DNA of 64,000 bases from the NCBI RefSeq assembly GCF_014697355.1, contig NZ_JACJRQ010000036.1, positions 1 to 64,000 of the forward strand. Reading direction: 5' to 3'. The position numbers were made by a program, and so were the translations under genes. Below the pieces are notes generated by a model, which saw only the letters and a program-made list of their open reading frames with translations, had not been told where the DNA came from and searched no databases. Positions within the stretch are counted from its first letter, which is position 1. Each line of letters begins with the position of its first letter. Origin of the DNA: Nostoc calcicola FACHB-3891. Lineage in GTDB: Bacteria; Cyanobacteriota; Cyanobacteriia; Cyanobacteriales; Nostocaceae. Positions 16,455 through 25,467 of this stretch are shown here, in pieces.

Positions 16455-17681
16455 TTACTTTAAAGCGTATGTATCTGGGGCACGACCTAATGCAAAGCGC
16501 AATGAATTAGATATGTCTTTGCTGGACTGGGTGAAGAAAATCGCAAGTGCCAGTGAAGTGATCGCAGCACCATAGCCAAACATATTGCGATAGCCGACAA
16601 CTTCTGCAATGGAACCCAAAAGAGGAGCAGAGATCGCAATTCCCAGGTCAAACCCAGTTACGCAGATAGCAAAAACTCGCCCCCGTTCTTGTGGGAGCGA
16701 TCGGTCTGCCATCATCGTCACAGTCATCGGTATAACTGTACCACCACCAGCACCTTCAAAAATCGCCGCCACTAAGAAATTAGTCACACTGTGAGCCTGC
16801 CACAACAGTATCGAGGCCAAAGTATAACAAATTATACCAAAAGAGATAAACAAACCACGGCCGAGGCGATCGCTGGCCTTACCAGCAAATACCCTGATAC
16901 TAAAACTAGAAATAGCCCCTACTGTAAAAAATAATCCGCCATTAAAGTCTATCTGAGTTGATTTGATGAACAACGACACAAAGGTATGTACAGTACCCGC
17001 AGATAAACCAACCAGCAACATAATTAAAGTCGGAACTCTCACCCGTGGACTACTGAGAATTTGCCAAAACTTGTGATTATTGTCTTGAGTTTGCTCTGTT
17101 GTCTGTATTGGTGGATTGGTGACTTGTACAATTGCCAAGAGAGCGACAAAACCCAACTCAGCAGCAAATAGAAACAACATCCCGTAACCAGTTGTAGCTT
17201 CTAAATAGCTTCCCAAGGCAGGGCCAATTGCCAAACCAATGGGAGTTGCTAAAGTCATGTAACCAATGATTTCACCACGTTTTTCAGGTGGAGCTAAATC
17301 TGCAACTAACGCACTGTAGCCAGTGGTAAAAGCGGCAATGCTAACACCGTGAAAAATTCGCACCAGGATCAATAGCCCAATGGATTGAGTTGCCAAATAA
17401 CCAAAAGGTGCGATCGCAGCTACTATCGTACCAATCAACAAGACAAATTTTCGACCACGTTCATCAGCTAATCGTCCCAGCATCGGCCGAGTTAGCAATA
17501 AACCAACGGCAAAACTCCCCGCTACAATCCCGATTTCTTGCTTAGTTGCGCCCACATACTCAAAATAAAGCGGTAGAGTTGGTAAGAGCGAAGTCAAGCT
17601 CGACCAGAATAATAAACCTGCTGTAAACAAAATCAGCAGGTTATACCGCAGCTCGGTGTCAAAGGTATTAAATAGTTTCAA
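16455..17681 (-). CDS. MFS family transporter
   Basis: A 408-residue secondary transporter with twelve predicted helices. The MFS loop motif GRLADERGRKFVLLIG follows helix 2, a second copy GKASDRLGRGLFISFG sits in the C-terminal half, and PPEKRGEIIGYMTLATPIGLAIGPALG is motif C, typical of drug/H+ antiporters. It probably exports a small molecule by proton antiport; the substrate is unknown. It is isolated, between the tRNA and a palindromic repeat. Confidence 0.88.
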   Translation of the reverse strand: MKLFNTFDTELRYNLLILFTAGLLFWSSLTSLLPTLPLYFEYVGATKQEIGIVAGSFAVGLLLTRPMLGRLADERGRKFVLLIGTIVAAIAPFGYLATQSIGLLILVRIFHGVSIAAFTTGYSALVADLAPPEKRGEIIGYMTLATPIGLAIGPALGSYLEATTGYGMLFLFAAELGFVALLAIVQVTNPPIQTTEQTQDNNHKFWQILSSPRVRVPTLIMLLVGLSAGTVHTFVSLFIKSTQIDFNGGLFFTVGAISSFSIRVFAGKASDRLGRGLFISFGIICYTLASILLWQAHSVTNFLVAAIFEGAGGGTVIPMTVTMMADRSLPQERGRVFAICVTGFDLGIAISAPLLGSIAEVVGYRNMFGYGAAITSLALAIFFTQSSKDISNSLRFALGRAPDTYALK

Positions 17682-17773
17682 GGTAGATGCAATTGAATGA
17701 GTTTTTTGTCAAGAGTCAAGGGTTACTTGTCCTTTGTTACAGCGTTTTTCATCTATTTGAACCACAATCCTCG

Positions 17774-17801
17774 GTAGGGGCGCACAGCTGTGCGCCCCTA
17801 C
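17774..17801. repeat. 28-bp perfect palindrome (GTAGGGGC family, copy 1)
   Basis: A perfectly self-complementary 28-mer with ends GTAGGGGC and GCCCCTAC and centre GCACAGCTGTGC. It is preceded by CATCTATTTGAACCACAATCC (about 17750-17770), and nearly the same leader precedes copy 2 at 21411. Further copies lie at 26186 and 41037. Confidence 0.9.
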
Positions 17802-17867
17802 AACGTGGTCTATTTACCTGAAAATTGCTGTAATGCCCCATACCCCATGCCCATTACTATTGTTACG

Positions 17868-18872
17868 TTAGTTAACCTTTTTTGCTACCACCTCTCGCAC
17901 GCGATAGATAGGCCGTCCTTGGGATTCATGATATGTTCGCATGAGCAACTCTGCTAAAAGACCAAAGCAAAACAACTGCACTCCAGTGACAAGCAACAGA
18001 ACTGCCAAAATCAGTAAAGGGCGATTGCCAATCATCTCACCGAAAGCTAATTTGATGAACGTCAAATAAATGCCGATTACCGTCCCTGAAACCATTGAAA
18101 TCAAGCCCAACAGCCCAAAAACATGCATCGGGCGTGTGAGGAACTTTTTCATAAACAAAATGGTTAACAAATCCATCAACACCCGAAAAGTTCGCCAAAT
18201 TCCATACTTACTGCTACCAAAGCGGCGGGCGTGATGACGCACGGGCATTTCAGTAATTCTCGCTCCTTCAATATATGCCAAAGCAGGTAAAAACCGATGT
18301 AATTCACCGTAGAGGTTCATATCTGCTAGGAGTTCTGCACGATAAGCTTTGAGCGAACAACCATAGTCATGAATATTCACGCTAGTGGTGCTGCGAATTA
18401 GCCAGTTAGCAATTTTAGAAGGAAGTAAGCGATTTACGGCACCATCTTGGCGTTTTTGTCGCCAACCACTCACCAAATCGTAACCTTCATCCAGCTTAGC
18501 CAATAACATCGGAATATCAGCCGGATCGTTTTGCAAGTCAGCATCCAAAGAAACGATCGCTTTACCTAGTGCATAATGAAATCCAGCAGCCATAGCCGCA
18601 GTTTGGCCGTAGTTGCGACGCAAAATCACCGCCTTTAAATCAGAACGGGTTTGCGCTTCTTCCTTGAGAAATTTCCCGGAACCATCCGTAGAACCATCGT
18701 CTACACAAATGATTTCATAACTGATCTGACTAGAAGATAATGTAGATGCGATCGCCTCTAATAAAAACGGTAAACTTTCCACTTCATTATGTATCGGCAC
18801 CACCACCGAAACATCTGGGACAATTGCCGAAATCGCCCCATTCACCCCTTCATAAACCAACCCACTCCCCAT
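17868..18872 (-). CDS. Glycosyltransferase family 2, polyprenyl-phosphate sugar transferase-like
   Basis: A 334-residue GT-A fold enzyme of the dolichol-phosphate mannosyltransferase/GtrB type. VSVVVPIHNEVESLP starts the nucleotide-sugar domain, CVDDGSTDGS and the metal-binding SLDADLQNDP follow. QKRQDGAVNRLLPSKIANWL and KAYRAELL are typical of the polyprenyl-phosphate branch. Two C-terminal transmembrane helices (about 250-275 and 285-310) anchor it. It likely transfers a sugar from a nucleotide donor to a lipid carrier for envelope glycan modification. The start is 14 bp after the NlpC/P60 stop, and its AGAGGA ribosome-binding site lies within a dispersed repeat. Confidence 0.88.
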   Translation of the reverse strand: MGSGLVYEGVNGAISAIVPDVSVVVPIHNEVESLPFLLEAIASTLSSSQISYEIICVDDGSTDGSGKFLKEEAQTRSDLKAVILRRNYGQTAAMAAGFHYALGKAIVSLDADLQNDPADIPMLLAKLDEGYDLVSGWRQKRQDGAVNRLLPSKIANWLIRSTTSVNIHDYGCSLKAYRAELLADMNLYGELHRFLPALAYIEGARITEMPVRHHARRFGSSKYGIWRTFRVLMDLLTILFMKKFLTRPMHVFGLLGLISMVSGTVIGIYLTFIKLAFGEMIGNRPLLILAVLLLVTGVQLFCFGLLAELLMRTYHESQGRPIYRVREVVAKKVN

Positions 18873-18873
18873 A

Positions 18874-18907
18874 TTCCTCTGTGTCCTCAGCGTCTCTGTG
18901 GTTCGTA
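18874..18907. repeat. Dispersed CACAGAG/GCGTCTCTGTG repeat at a gene junction
   Basis: On the minus strand this reads ACGAACCACAGAGACGCTGAG followed by GACACAGAGGAA. It belongs to the widespread cyanobacterial intergenic family also seen at about 54471-54495 and 63320-63345 (ACGCAGAGGCGCAGAG and ACGCAAAGGCGCAAAG). Here it encodes the last residues of the NlpC/P60 protein and the ribosome-binding site of the glycosyltransferase. Confidence 0.6.
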
Positions 18908-19591
18908 ACTTTTAAAAACTCTACCAGCACCTCGCAGCTGCTGATAGTACGACTGACTAACAGCATCCCCCTGTTCCGAAAGAATATCAATCCCAATTCC
19001 ATTGCGTCCCTGTTCCTTCCCAGAACTATGAATGTAATAACCATCCGCCAAATAAAGTCCCACATGGGTTGCTTTTTGGCTAGTTCCAAAAAATACCAGA
19101 TCCCCAGCTGCTAATTCTGCAATGGTAATTGGTTGAGTAAATCCTTCCTGTTGATAAGCATCTCTCGGTAACCAAACACCCACCGAAGCAAACGCCGCTT
19201 GCATTAACCCCGAACAATCATAATTTGGCGCTACGGTACCACCCCAAAGATAATAATTTGATTGTTGCATCGCTTTTTGGGTAAAATCGATAACCTCTGC
19301 GAGCAGTTTTTGAATTTCAGATTCAGAAAATGTTGCAGCCTGATAAAGTACAGTAGCAGGTCGTAATAAACCAAAATCTGAAAAAGATACCCATCCCGGA
19401 TAGTCATCTTCACGCAAATACACCTCAACCGCCGAATTCTGATGATTTGATGTTAACCATAAATGTCGCCCAGATGCGGCTTGAGTTGCTAAGCGGGTAC
19501 ACTCAGGAGAATCGTATAAGTTCAAGTCAGCTAGACACTGATACTCCCCTGATTTTAGATTTTGGATTTGGGATTTTAGATTAAAGGACAT
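18887..19591 (-). CDS. NlpC/P60 gamma-D-glutamyl-L-diamino acid endopeptidase with N-terminal SH3b domain
   Basis: A 234-residue murein peptidase that trims or recycles cell-wall peptides by cutting between D-Glu and the diamino acid. The N-terminal SH3b-like domain covers residues 14-80 (GEYQCLADLNLYDSPE onward). The catalytic domain has Cys126 in NYDCSGLM, His176 in ATHVGLYL and His188 in GYYIHSSG. These are the same numbers I recall for the structurally characterised Anabaena variabilis enzyme. No signal peptide, so it acts on imported murein peptides. Its first 13 residues are encoded by AAATCC-type short repeats, and its last ones (YEPQRR) by a dispersed repeat. It is divergent from the serine hydrolase, with start codons 9 bp apart. 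Confidence 0.95.
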   Translation of the reverse strand: MSFNLKSQIQNLKSGEYQCLADLNLYDSPECTRLATQAASGRHLWLTSNHQNSAVEVYLREDDYPGWVSFSDFGLLRPATVLYQAATFSESEIQKLLAEVIDFTQKAMQQSNYYLWGGTVAPNYDCSGLMQAAFASVGVWLPRDAYQQEGFTQPITIAELAAGDLVFFGTSQKATHVGLYLADGYYIHSSGKEQGRNGIGIDILSEQGDAVSQSYYQQLRGAGRVFKSYEPQRR

Positions 19592-19600
19592 TATTCAAGA

Positions 19601-20533
19601 ATGATTTTTTTTAATAAAGACGAACAACTCGAAAATCTTGGGTTAGGCATTTTAGATGCAACTTGGGCAGCATTTCCCTCCTTAGCCCGCAATCAAATTG
19701 CCTTGACTTGGGTTGTTTACGATCCACCTGTGCCGGTAAATACTGGCGGTGCCCTGACTCCCAACGCTTTTTGGAATCACCCAGTTCGGGGTTTTAATTA
19801 TCGCGGTGTTGAACGGATTTATCCTGCAAGTGTAGTCAAATTATTTTATCTGGTAGCAGTCAACGAATGGCTGGAAAAAGGCATGAGCCAAACTTCTAAG
19901 GAATTGGAGCGAGCCTTGCGGGATATGATTGTAGACTCCAGTAATGATGCTACCAGCTTGGTTGTAGACATTCTCAGTGGCACCACCTCAGGCCCAGAAC
20001 TACCAGCAGCCCCTTTTGAAACCTGGAAATATCAACGTAATATCGTTAACCGCTATTACCAATCCTTGGGATGGGAAGAAATGGAGACGATTAACGTTTG
20101 TCAAAAGACTTGGGGTGATGGCCCCTATGGACGGGAGCGGGCGTTTGTGGGAGAGTTACTGGACAATCGTAATATGTTGACCACAAATGCGATCGCCAGA
20201 CTACTGCATAGTATTATCGGTGGAGTCGCAGTTTCAAGTGCGCGATCGCAAGCAATGATGGCTTTACTCAAACGCAATCTCCAAAATTTGCCCACTGATT
20301 TCGAGGAAGATCAAGTAACAGGTTTTTTGGGCGGTGGACTGACTAAAGATGCTCAAATTTGGTCAAAGGCTGGTTGGACAAGTCAAGTTCGCCATGATGC
20401 CGCGTATATTGAGTTACCAAACCAGCGCCCCTACCTTTTAGTAGTATTTACTGAAGGCAAAGCCCAGGCTAAGAATCGTGAAATTTTGCCCTTTGTTTCC
20501 AAGTTAGTTGCAGAAGCAATTAGCAGTCTCTAA
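19601..20533 (+). CDS. Class A beta-lactamase-like serine hydrolase
   Basis: A 310-residue enzyme of the beta-lactamase/DD-peptidase superfamily. The nucleophile motif SVVK is at residues 77-80 (YPASVVKLF), a DSSND segment in place of SDN lies near residue 113, and KAGWT near residue 253 stands for the KTG box. There is no clear signal peptide, so a cytoplasmic or cell-wall recycling role is more likely than antibiotic resistance. It is divergently paired with the murein endopeptidase, which supports a peptidoglycan-related role. Promoters of the two genes must overlap the opposite reading frames. Confidence 0.82.
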   Translation: MIFFNKDEQLENLGLGILDATWAAFPSLARNQIALTWVVYDPPVPVNTGGALTPNAFWNHPVRGFNYRGVERIYPASVVKLFYLVAVNEWLEKGMSQTSKELERALRDMIVDSSNDATSLVVDILSGTTSGPELPAAPFETWKYQRNIVNRYYQSLGWEEMETINVCQKTWGDGPYGRERAFVGELLDNRNMLTTNAIARLLHSIIGGVAVSSARSQAMMALLKRNLQNLPTDFEEDQVTGFLGGGLTKDAQIWSKAGWTSQVRHDAAYIELPNQRPYLLVVFTEGKAQAKNREILPFVSKLVAEAISSL

Positions 20534-20558
20534 AAGGGATTGGGGATTGGGGCATTAA

Positions 20559-20712
20559 GAGTTAGGAGTTAGGAGTTAGGAGTTAGGAGTTAGGAGTTAG
20601 GAGTTAGGAGTTAGGAGTTAGGAGTTAGGAATTCTCCCCTCTGCCGTCTGCCCCATCTCCCTCATCTCCCTCATCTCCCTCATCTCCCTCATCCCCCTCA
20701 TCCCTCATCCCC
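20559..20712. repeat. Tandem repeats: (GAGTTAG)n then (CATCTCCCT)n
   Basis: About ten uninterrupted 7-bp GAGTTAG units fill 20559-20630. From about 20653 there are four to five 9-bp CATCTCCCT units degenerating into CATCCCCCT, overlapping the 3' end of the exonuclease gene (stop at 20698). These are STRRs; there are no unique spacers, so it is not a CRISPR array. Confidence 0.92.
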
Positions 20713-21261
20713 AGTCCCCATATGTCTGTAAATAGATGCAATGTTACGGGCATCATCAATGCCACGATGATGCGTCCCTTTCAATTCTATTCCCAACTCA
20801 TTGAGAGCTTGTGCCATACCAAATTTTTTAGACACGCCAAGGTATTGGGAAAATTCTTCTTTGATGTTTATGTGTTCTGAACTAAAAGGATAAGGAAAAT
20901 TATGAAAGGCGCAATCTTGAATAAATTGCTTTTTATCGTAATTACCCCAAGAACAAAAAATATGATTGGGAAATAAATCAATCCATTCTTTAAAGCGAGA
21001 AATTGCCTCTAGAAATTTTGGTGCTTCATCAACATCTTGCTGCCGAATACTAGTCAATTCTGTGCAAAAAACTGTCAGATGTGGATGTCTAACAGGTTGG
21101 ATAAATTGCTGAAACTCTGAATCAATTTCCCAAGTTGCTCGATTGAGCATCACTGCACCGATTTCGATGATTTCCATTTGATGACGGGGAACAGTGCCAC
21201 TGTCACAGCATGTAGCCTCCAAATCAACGATCAAATAATAGTGGGATCTTTTAGTTTTCAT
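20698..21261 (-). CDS. DEDDh 3'-5' exonuclease, ERI-1/KapD-like
   Basis: A 187-residue RNase T-fold exonuclease. Exo I is IVDLEATC (residues 11-18, the D-x-E metal ligands), exo II is in the CSWGNYDKKQF region, and exo III is HHRGIDDARNIASIYRHM with the general-base His and final Asp. The family degrades RNA or single-stranded DNA 3' ends (ERI-1, KapD). The C-terminal codons overlap the tandem-repeat tract. No operon partner. Confidence 0.88.
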   Translation of the reverse strand: MKTKRSHYYLIVDLEATCCDSGTVPRHQMEIIEIGAVMLNRATWEIDSEFQQFIQPVRHPHLTVFCTELTSIRQQDVDEAPKFLEAISRFKEWIDLFPNHIFCSWGNYDKKQFIQDCAFHNFPYPFSSEHINIKEEFSQYLGVSKKFGMAQALNELGIELKGTHHRGIDDARNIASIYRHMGTGDEG

Positions 21262-21410
21262 ATCAAATAATAGAAATTTTAATTAAAATTAGTAATTATT
21301 TATACAGGTTTTTCACCTTGCACAATCATTTTTGTAGCATAATTATATTTAATATACTACATAATTAAGATGCTTACAATTTTTTTCATCTATTTGAAGC
21401 ACAATCCGCT

Positions 21411-21438
21411 GTAGGGTAGCACAGCTATGCTACCCTAC
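21411..21438. repeat. 28-bp palindrome (GTAGGG family, copy 2)
   Basis: Same length and position of symmetry as copy 1, but with stem GTAGGGTAGCA/TGCTACCCTAC in place of GTAGGGGCGCA/TGCGCCCCTAC. Both arms changed together. It ends directly at the stop codon of the following minus-strand gene and carries the same 5' leader (CATCTATTTGAAGCACAATCC). Confidence 0.88.
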
Positions 21439-21900
21439 TTAGGTTGATGGAAAAGGTTTAACCCAATTCAGTTGCATAGCGATATCAAGAGCGATCGCTG
21501 CTATTCCAAACCACAATAAACTTTCTGCCGCTAACACCAAAAAAGGCCAAATTGTGCTGTGAGAATTCCATCCCAGTTCTATTTGGGTTAATCCGCGCAC
21601 CAAGCCAAAAGCCAGCACACCACCGGATTTGAGTTGAGGATTTTTATCTGTGCGGATGATATAGCGGTAAGTGACACCAAACAGAAAACCAGTAAAAATT
21701 GCAACAGCAGAACTCACCCACAAGTGCCAATTAACATCACTTTTTAGACTTGCGAGTATCGGAAAATACTTTGCCAGGACAAAAGTCTTTAAAAGATTAG
21801 TGATAGCAAAGCTAGAAAATAGGAAAAAACCTCCAATTATCCCAGCCTTGAGAGATTGTAGCCGTTCTGCCATTAATTGAGGATTTGAAATTGTGTTCAC
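21439..21900 (-). CDS. Conserved hypothetical membrane protein
   Basis: A 153-residue protein with four predicted helices: residues 17-38, 50-70 (VNWHLWVSSAVAIFTGFLFG), 84-105 and 117-140. Short charged termini. I do not recognise a characterised family; similar four-helix proteins occur in filamentous cyanobacteria. The stop is immediately beside palindrome copy 2, which could serve as its terminator hairpin. Repeats GACTGGG and similar follow upstream of its start. Confidence 0.65.
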   Translation of the reverse strand: MNTISNPQLMAERLQSLKAGIIGGFFLFSSFAITNLLKTFVLAKYFPILASLKSDVNWHLWVSSAVAIFTGFLFGVTYRYIIRTDKNPQLKSGGVLAFGLVRGLTQIELGWNSHSTIWPFLVLAAESLLWFGIAAIALDIAMQLNWVKPFPST

Positions 21901-21902
21901 TG

Positions 21903-22090
21903 TATGGGGATTAGCGACTGGGGACTGGGGACTGGGGATTAGGGATTGGGAATTAGAGGCTACGGCTACCTAATGACATATCACACCTAATTTACACCAC
22001 ATGATATTACAGATTGGTAGTTGGTAATTGGAAATTGAAAGTTTACCCAGCCCCCAGTCGCTAATCCCCAGTCCCCAGTCCCCCATTCCC
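21903..22090. repeat. GGGGACT-type short tandem repeats
   Basis: Copies of GGGGACT/GGGGATT on one side (21906-21945) and the complementary CCCCAGT/CCCCATT types on the other (22048-22092) bracket about 100 bp without a gene. The two clusters are inverted with respect to each other and could form a long stem. Confidence 0.75.
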
Positions 22091-22106
22091 CAGATAAATG
22101 CTGCTT

Positions 22107-23369
22107 TCATGTGGGAATTTTGATGATAAATTCGGTTCCCATACCAGAGTGAGAGTTCACCTCTAATACACCTTTGTGTTTTTCTACAACTATTTGATAG
22201 GCGATGGACAAACCAAGCCCAGTGCCTTTATCAACAGTTTTTGTGGTGAATAGCGGCTCAAACAAGCGTTTTTTCAGCCGTTCAGGAATACCAATCCCAT
22301 TGTCAACAATCCGAACGATCGCAAATTGTTCAGAATCTATTGCTGTTGTAATTTGAATTTGAGGAACTATATTGCTAATTTTGCCTTGCATTATAGCTTC
22401 GTCCAGGGCATCAATTGCGTTTGCCAGAATATTCATAAATACTTGATTCATTTGCCCTAGATAACACCTGACTTGTGGTAATACTCCATAATTTTTAATG
22501 ACTTCAATGCGGGGGCGATCGCTATTAGCCTTCAGGCGGTGTTGCAAAATCATCAGTGTGCTATCTATTCCTTGGTGCAAATCAGCAGATATTTTGGCAT
22601 CACTGTCTGAACGGCAGAAGTTACGGAGTGAAGTAGAAAGGTTGCGAATTCGTTCACTTCCTAGTTCGAGTGAGTTCAAGATTTTTATGATATCTTCGAG
22701 AACAAAATCTAGATCCAAGTTCTCAATAGCAGTGGTAATTTTTGCTGGTGGGTTTGGATATTCTTGTTGATACAGTAAGATCAACTCGCTGATTGCTGCA
22801 ATATATTCTTGCAAGGGTGGAATATTGCTAGAAATAAAGTTAATGGGGTTATTGATTTCATGGCCAATACCAGCGATTAATTCTCCGAGTGTTGATAGTT
22901 TTTCTTGCTGTACCAGTTTGACTTGGGCTTGTTGCAAAGCCTTAGTGCGATCGCTAACTTTTTGTTCCAAAGATTCAGTCAATTGTTTGAGTTGTAAATG
23001 CACGCGCACTCTAGCAATGACTTCCTCTTGTGCAAAGGGTTTGGGGATATAGTCTACTGCACCAAGGGAAAATCCCTTGGTTTTGCTGTCGGTATCTGCT
23101 AAAGCAGTGGTGAAAATAATCGGAATGTTTTCGGTAACAGGATTGGCTTTGAGGCGACGACAAGTTTCAAAGCCGTCAATACCAGGCATTTGTACATCCA
23201 GCAAAATCAACTCTGGTTGATTGCGTTCAACTTGAGCGATCGCACTTTCTCCATCCACTGCAACACGGAAACGCAAACCTTCACTATTGAGTGCTTCACA
23301 CAGAACAGATAAATTTGTCGGATTATCATCCACAATCAAAATAAATCCAGTATTTTGGTTCTTATTCAT
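22107..23369 (-). CDS. Response regulator receiver-histidine kinase hybrid
   Basis: A 420-residue two-component protein with the receiver first. REC (residues 8-125) has DD14-15, phospho-acceptor Asp58 in LLDVQMP, and the conserved Lys in YIPKPF. After a coiled-coil linker comes a HisKA-type helix with GIGHEINNPI and an HATPase with the N box MNILANAIDALDEA, G1 DNGIGIP and G2 GTGLGLSIAYQ. It is soluble, so its input is phosphotransfer to the receiver. It is 211 bp downstream of the ethylene-receptor-like hybrid kinase on the same strand, making that kinase a plausible phosphodonor partner. Confidence 0.93.
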   Translation of the reverse strand: MNKNQNTGFILIVDDNPTNLSVLCEALNSEGLRFRVAVDGESAIAQVERNQPELILLDVQMPGIDGFETCRRLKANPVTENIPIIFTTALADTDSKTKGFSLGAVDYIPKPFAQEEVIARVRVHLQLKQLTESLEQKVSDRTKALQQAQVKLVQQEKLSTLGELIAGIGHEINNPINFISSNIPPLQEYIAAISELILLYQQEYPNPPAKITTAIENLDLDFVLEDIIKILNSLELGSERIRNLSTSLRNFCRSDSDAKISADLHQGIDSTLMILQHRLKANSDRPRIEVIKNYGVLPQVRCYLGQMNQVFMNILANAIDALDEAIMQGKISNIVPQIQITTAIDSEQFAIVRIVDNGIGIPERLKKRLFEPLFTTKTVDKGTGLGLSIAYQIVVEKHKGVLEVNSHSGMGTEFIIKIPT

Positions 23370-23580
23370 GACGAATTGAAAAGTAAAATCCCACTCAAAT
23401 TAACAAAAGAAAATTCAGGAGTCACTAGCCAGAATTCAGAATAAAATTGTGTAACTGGCTGATAAACAAAGGCTTTTAATTACCTGATTAAATCAAATAT
23501 TCAGTTGTCAAGAATAAAGTGGCTTATTTCCAGTCTGCTTCCTATAGAAGATGCCCCACTAATTGATTTTTAATTCTTCT

Positions 23581-25467
23581 TCAATTGATATATTCTTCAA
23601 TAAAACTCTCCAAGCGTTTGAGTTGGAAATTACTCGCAAGCTGTATAATATGTTGAGCAAAAACCTTTAGTGTTTCATCAGATCCAGCAAGTTGTCCAGC
23701 CAGTTCTAAAATTTGTTGGATATCGCCATCTAGGACGAGTTCAAGTAAATATTTTAAAACCTCATTGTCGGGATAAATCATCTCCTTTATTTCTTCAAAA
23801 CTACTTGGTTGATTTGTTTTGATTGCATCTAATTTCGTATCAAAAATCCATTCTACTTGCAAAAATTGCCGTAGCATTTCCAGCAGCGTTTCAGCTTCCA
23901 CAGGCTTTGGGAGAAAAGCATTTGCACCCACATCAATACTCTTGTGCTGGTCAATTGCAAACACACTAGCAGACGAAGCGATGACAGCAATCTCAGGAAA
24001 TTCCTCAGACTGACGTAAACGATTAATTAACTCAAATCCATCCAATATAGGCATCACTAAGTCAGTAATCATCAAGTCTGGTTTGTGGGCTAGAACCTTT
24101 TCCCATGCTTCTTGACCGTGACTAGCTTCAATCACAGTAAACCCAACTGGCTCTAGTAAATTTACAATCACCGATCGATTTTCCCATTTGTCATCTGCAA
24201 TTAAAATGGTGCGCCTTTGTCCTAGATAACCAATAATGGTTCCTTGCTCAACCACTCTAGAAACCTTTGCCCAGTCTTTAGATTCTGAAAATTGTACCTC
24301 AAACCAGAAAGTGCTACCTTTGCCTAAGGTACTTTGCACCTGAATTTGACCACCCATCAACAAAACAATTTTTTGGCTAATTGCTAATCCTAACCCTGTA
24401 CCTTCAGATTGTCGTTTCTGATTTCCCACTTGCTCAAAAGGTTGGAAGATTTTCTCGGCTTGTTCAGGTTTTATACCCGTGCCAGTATCTATTATCTGAA
24501 AACGAATTTTGTACTTATTCTGTCCATTGGCATTTAATTCTTGGCCAGTGACCTCTACTTTGAAAATGACGCTGCCTTGTTGGGTAAATTTAATGGCATT
24601 ACTTAGCAAGTTAATTAGTACTTGCCGCAAGCGTTTTTCATCACCATGAATGCCCGTTGGCAAATCAGGATCGAGTTGGACATGAAATGCGATGACCTTT
24701 TGTTCTGCTCGAATGCGGGAAATTTCAGTCACACTATCTATAAAAGAAGGCAAATAAAAATCAACAGGATACAATTCCAGTTTGCGAGCTTCGATTTTGG
24801 AGAGATCGAGAATATCATTAATCAGGTTTAAAAGATGGGAACCGCATTGAAAAATGACGCCGACTCCTTTGCGTGCTTTTTCACTCAAAGATTCTGTACG
24901 TTGGAGGATTTGTGTATATCCCAAAATGCCATTCAGTGGTGTACGTAGTTCATGACTCATATTTGCCAGAAATTCACTCTTGGCTTGGCTGGAATTTTGA
25001 GCGATTTCTTGGGCTTGGCGTAGTTCTATCTCGATGCGTTTGCGCTCTACAATTTCACTAGAAAGCGCCCGATTAATAGCTTCTAACTGGGCTGGACTAG
25101 GTAGCGTCAGAGCTTGAGGCATCAAAGAAATTAACGCAAATGCCGTGTATATGGAAATAATTGCAGTTAGAGCTTTTAAACTACCTGCAATCCAATAATA
25201 TGGATACCAAAGCGTCCAAATATCCATTAAATGTCCAGTACCGCAGGCAATTATAAAAGCACCAAATAATACAAAGACTCCATTGAAAGGAACGTCTTGG
25301 CGCTTGGAAATAAAGTAAATTAGTAGGAAGGGAATGGAATAATAGGCAAGAGCAATGGTGCCATCAGAAATAATGTGGAGCCAAACTAATCCAGTTTTCC
25401 AGAGATAACAATGTCCGTGGGGAATAAAACCGTCGGACTGGAAAGCATAGTTGAAAAATGTCGGCAT
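23581..25467 (-). CDS. Ethylene-receptor-like hybrid histidine kinase
   Basis: A 628-residue membrane sensor. Three N-terminal helices (residues 25-55, 60-83, 88-115) match the copper/ethylene-binding domain of plant ETR1. Asp35, Tyr42, Pro46, Ile72, Cys75 and His79 fall at a constant +10 offset from ETR1 residues D25, Y32, P36, I62, C65 and H69. Then come a short coiled coil, a HisKA domain (MSHELRTPLNGIL), an HATPase (GTGLGLAISQ), a REC domain (about 435-555, TDLVMP phospho-Asp) and a C-terminal helical extension of about 70 residues. Unlike some cyanobacterial ethylene receptors it has no phytochrome-like GAF. It should sense ethylene through Cu(I) and signal to a partner regulator, perhaps the adjacent REC-kinase. 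Confidence 0.9.
   Translation of the reverse strand: MPTFFNYAFQSDGFIPHGHCYLWKTGLVWLHIISDGTIALAYYSIPFLLIYFISKRQDVPFNGVFVLFGAFIIACGTGHLMDIWTLWYPYYWIAGSLKALTAIISIYTAFALISLMPQALTLPSPAQLEAINRALSSEIVERKRIEIELRQAQEIAQNSSQAKSEFLANMSHELRTPLNGILGYTQILQRTESLSEKARKGVGVIFQCGSHLLNLINDILDLSKIEARKLELYPVDFYLPSFIDSVTEISRIRAEQKVIAFHVQLDPDLPTGIHGDEKRLRQVLINLLSNAIKFTQQGSVIFKVEVTGQELNANGQNKYKIRFQIIDTGTGIKPEQAEKIFQPFEQVGNQKRQSEGTGLGLAISQKIVLLMGGQIQVQSTLGKGSTFWFEVQFSESKDWAKVSRVVEQGTIIGYLGQRRTILIADDKWENRSVIVNLLEPVGFTVIEASHGQEAWEKVLAHKPDLMITDLVMPILDGFELINRLRQSEEFPEIAVIASSASVFAIDQHKSIDVGANAFLPKPVEAETLLEMLRQFLQVEWIFDTKLDAIKTNQPSSFEEIKEMIYPDNEVLKYLLELVLDGDIQQILELAGQLAGSDETLKVFAQHIIQLASNFQLKRLESFIEEYIN

Noticed and set aside
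19601..20533. Antibiotic-resistance beta-lactamase
   Set aside because: No clear signal peptide, altered SDN and KTG motifs and pairing with a murein endopeptidase favour a cell-wall-related hydrolase.
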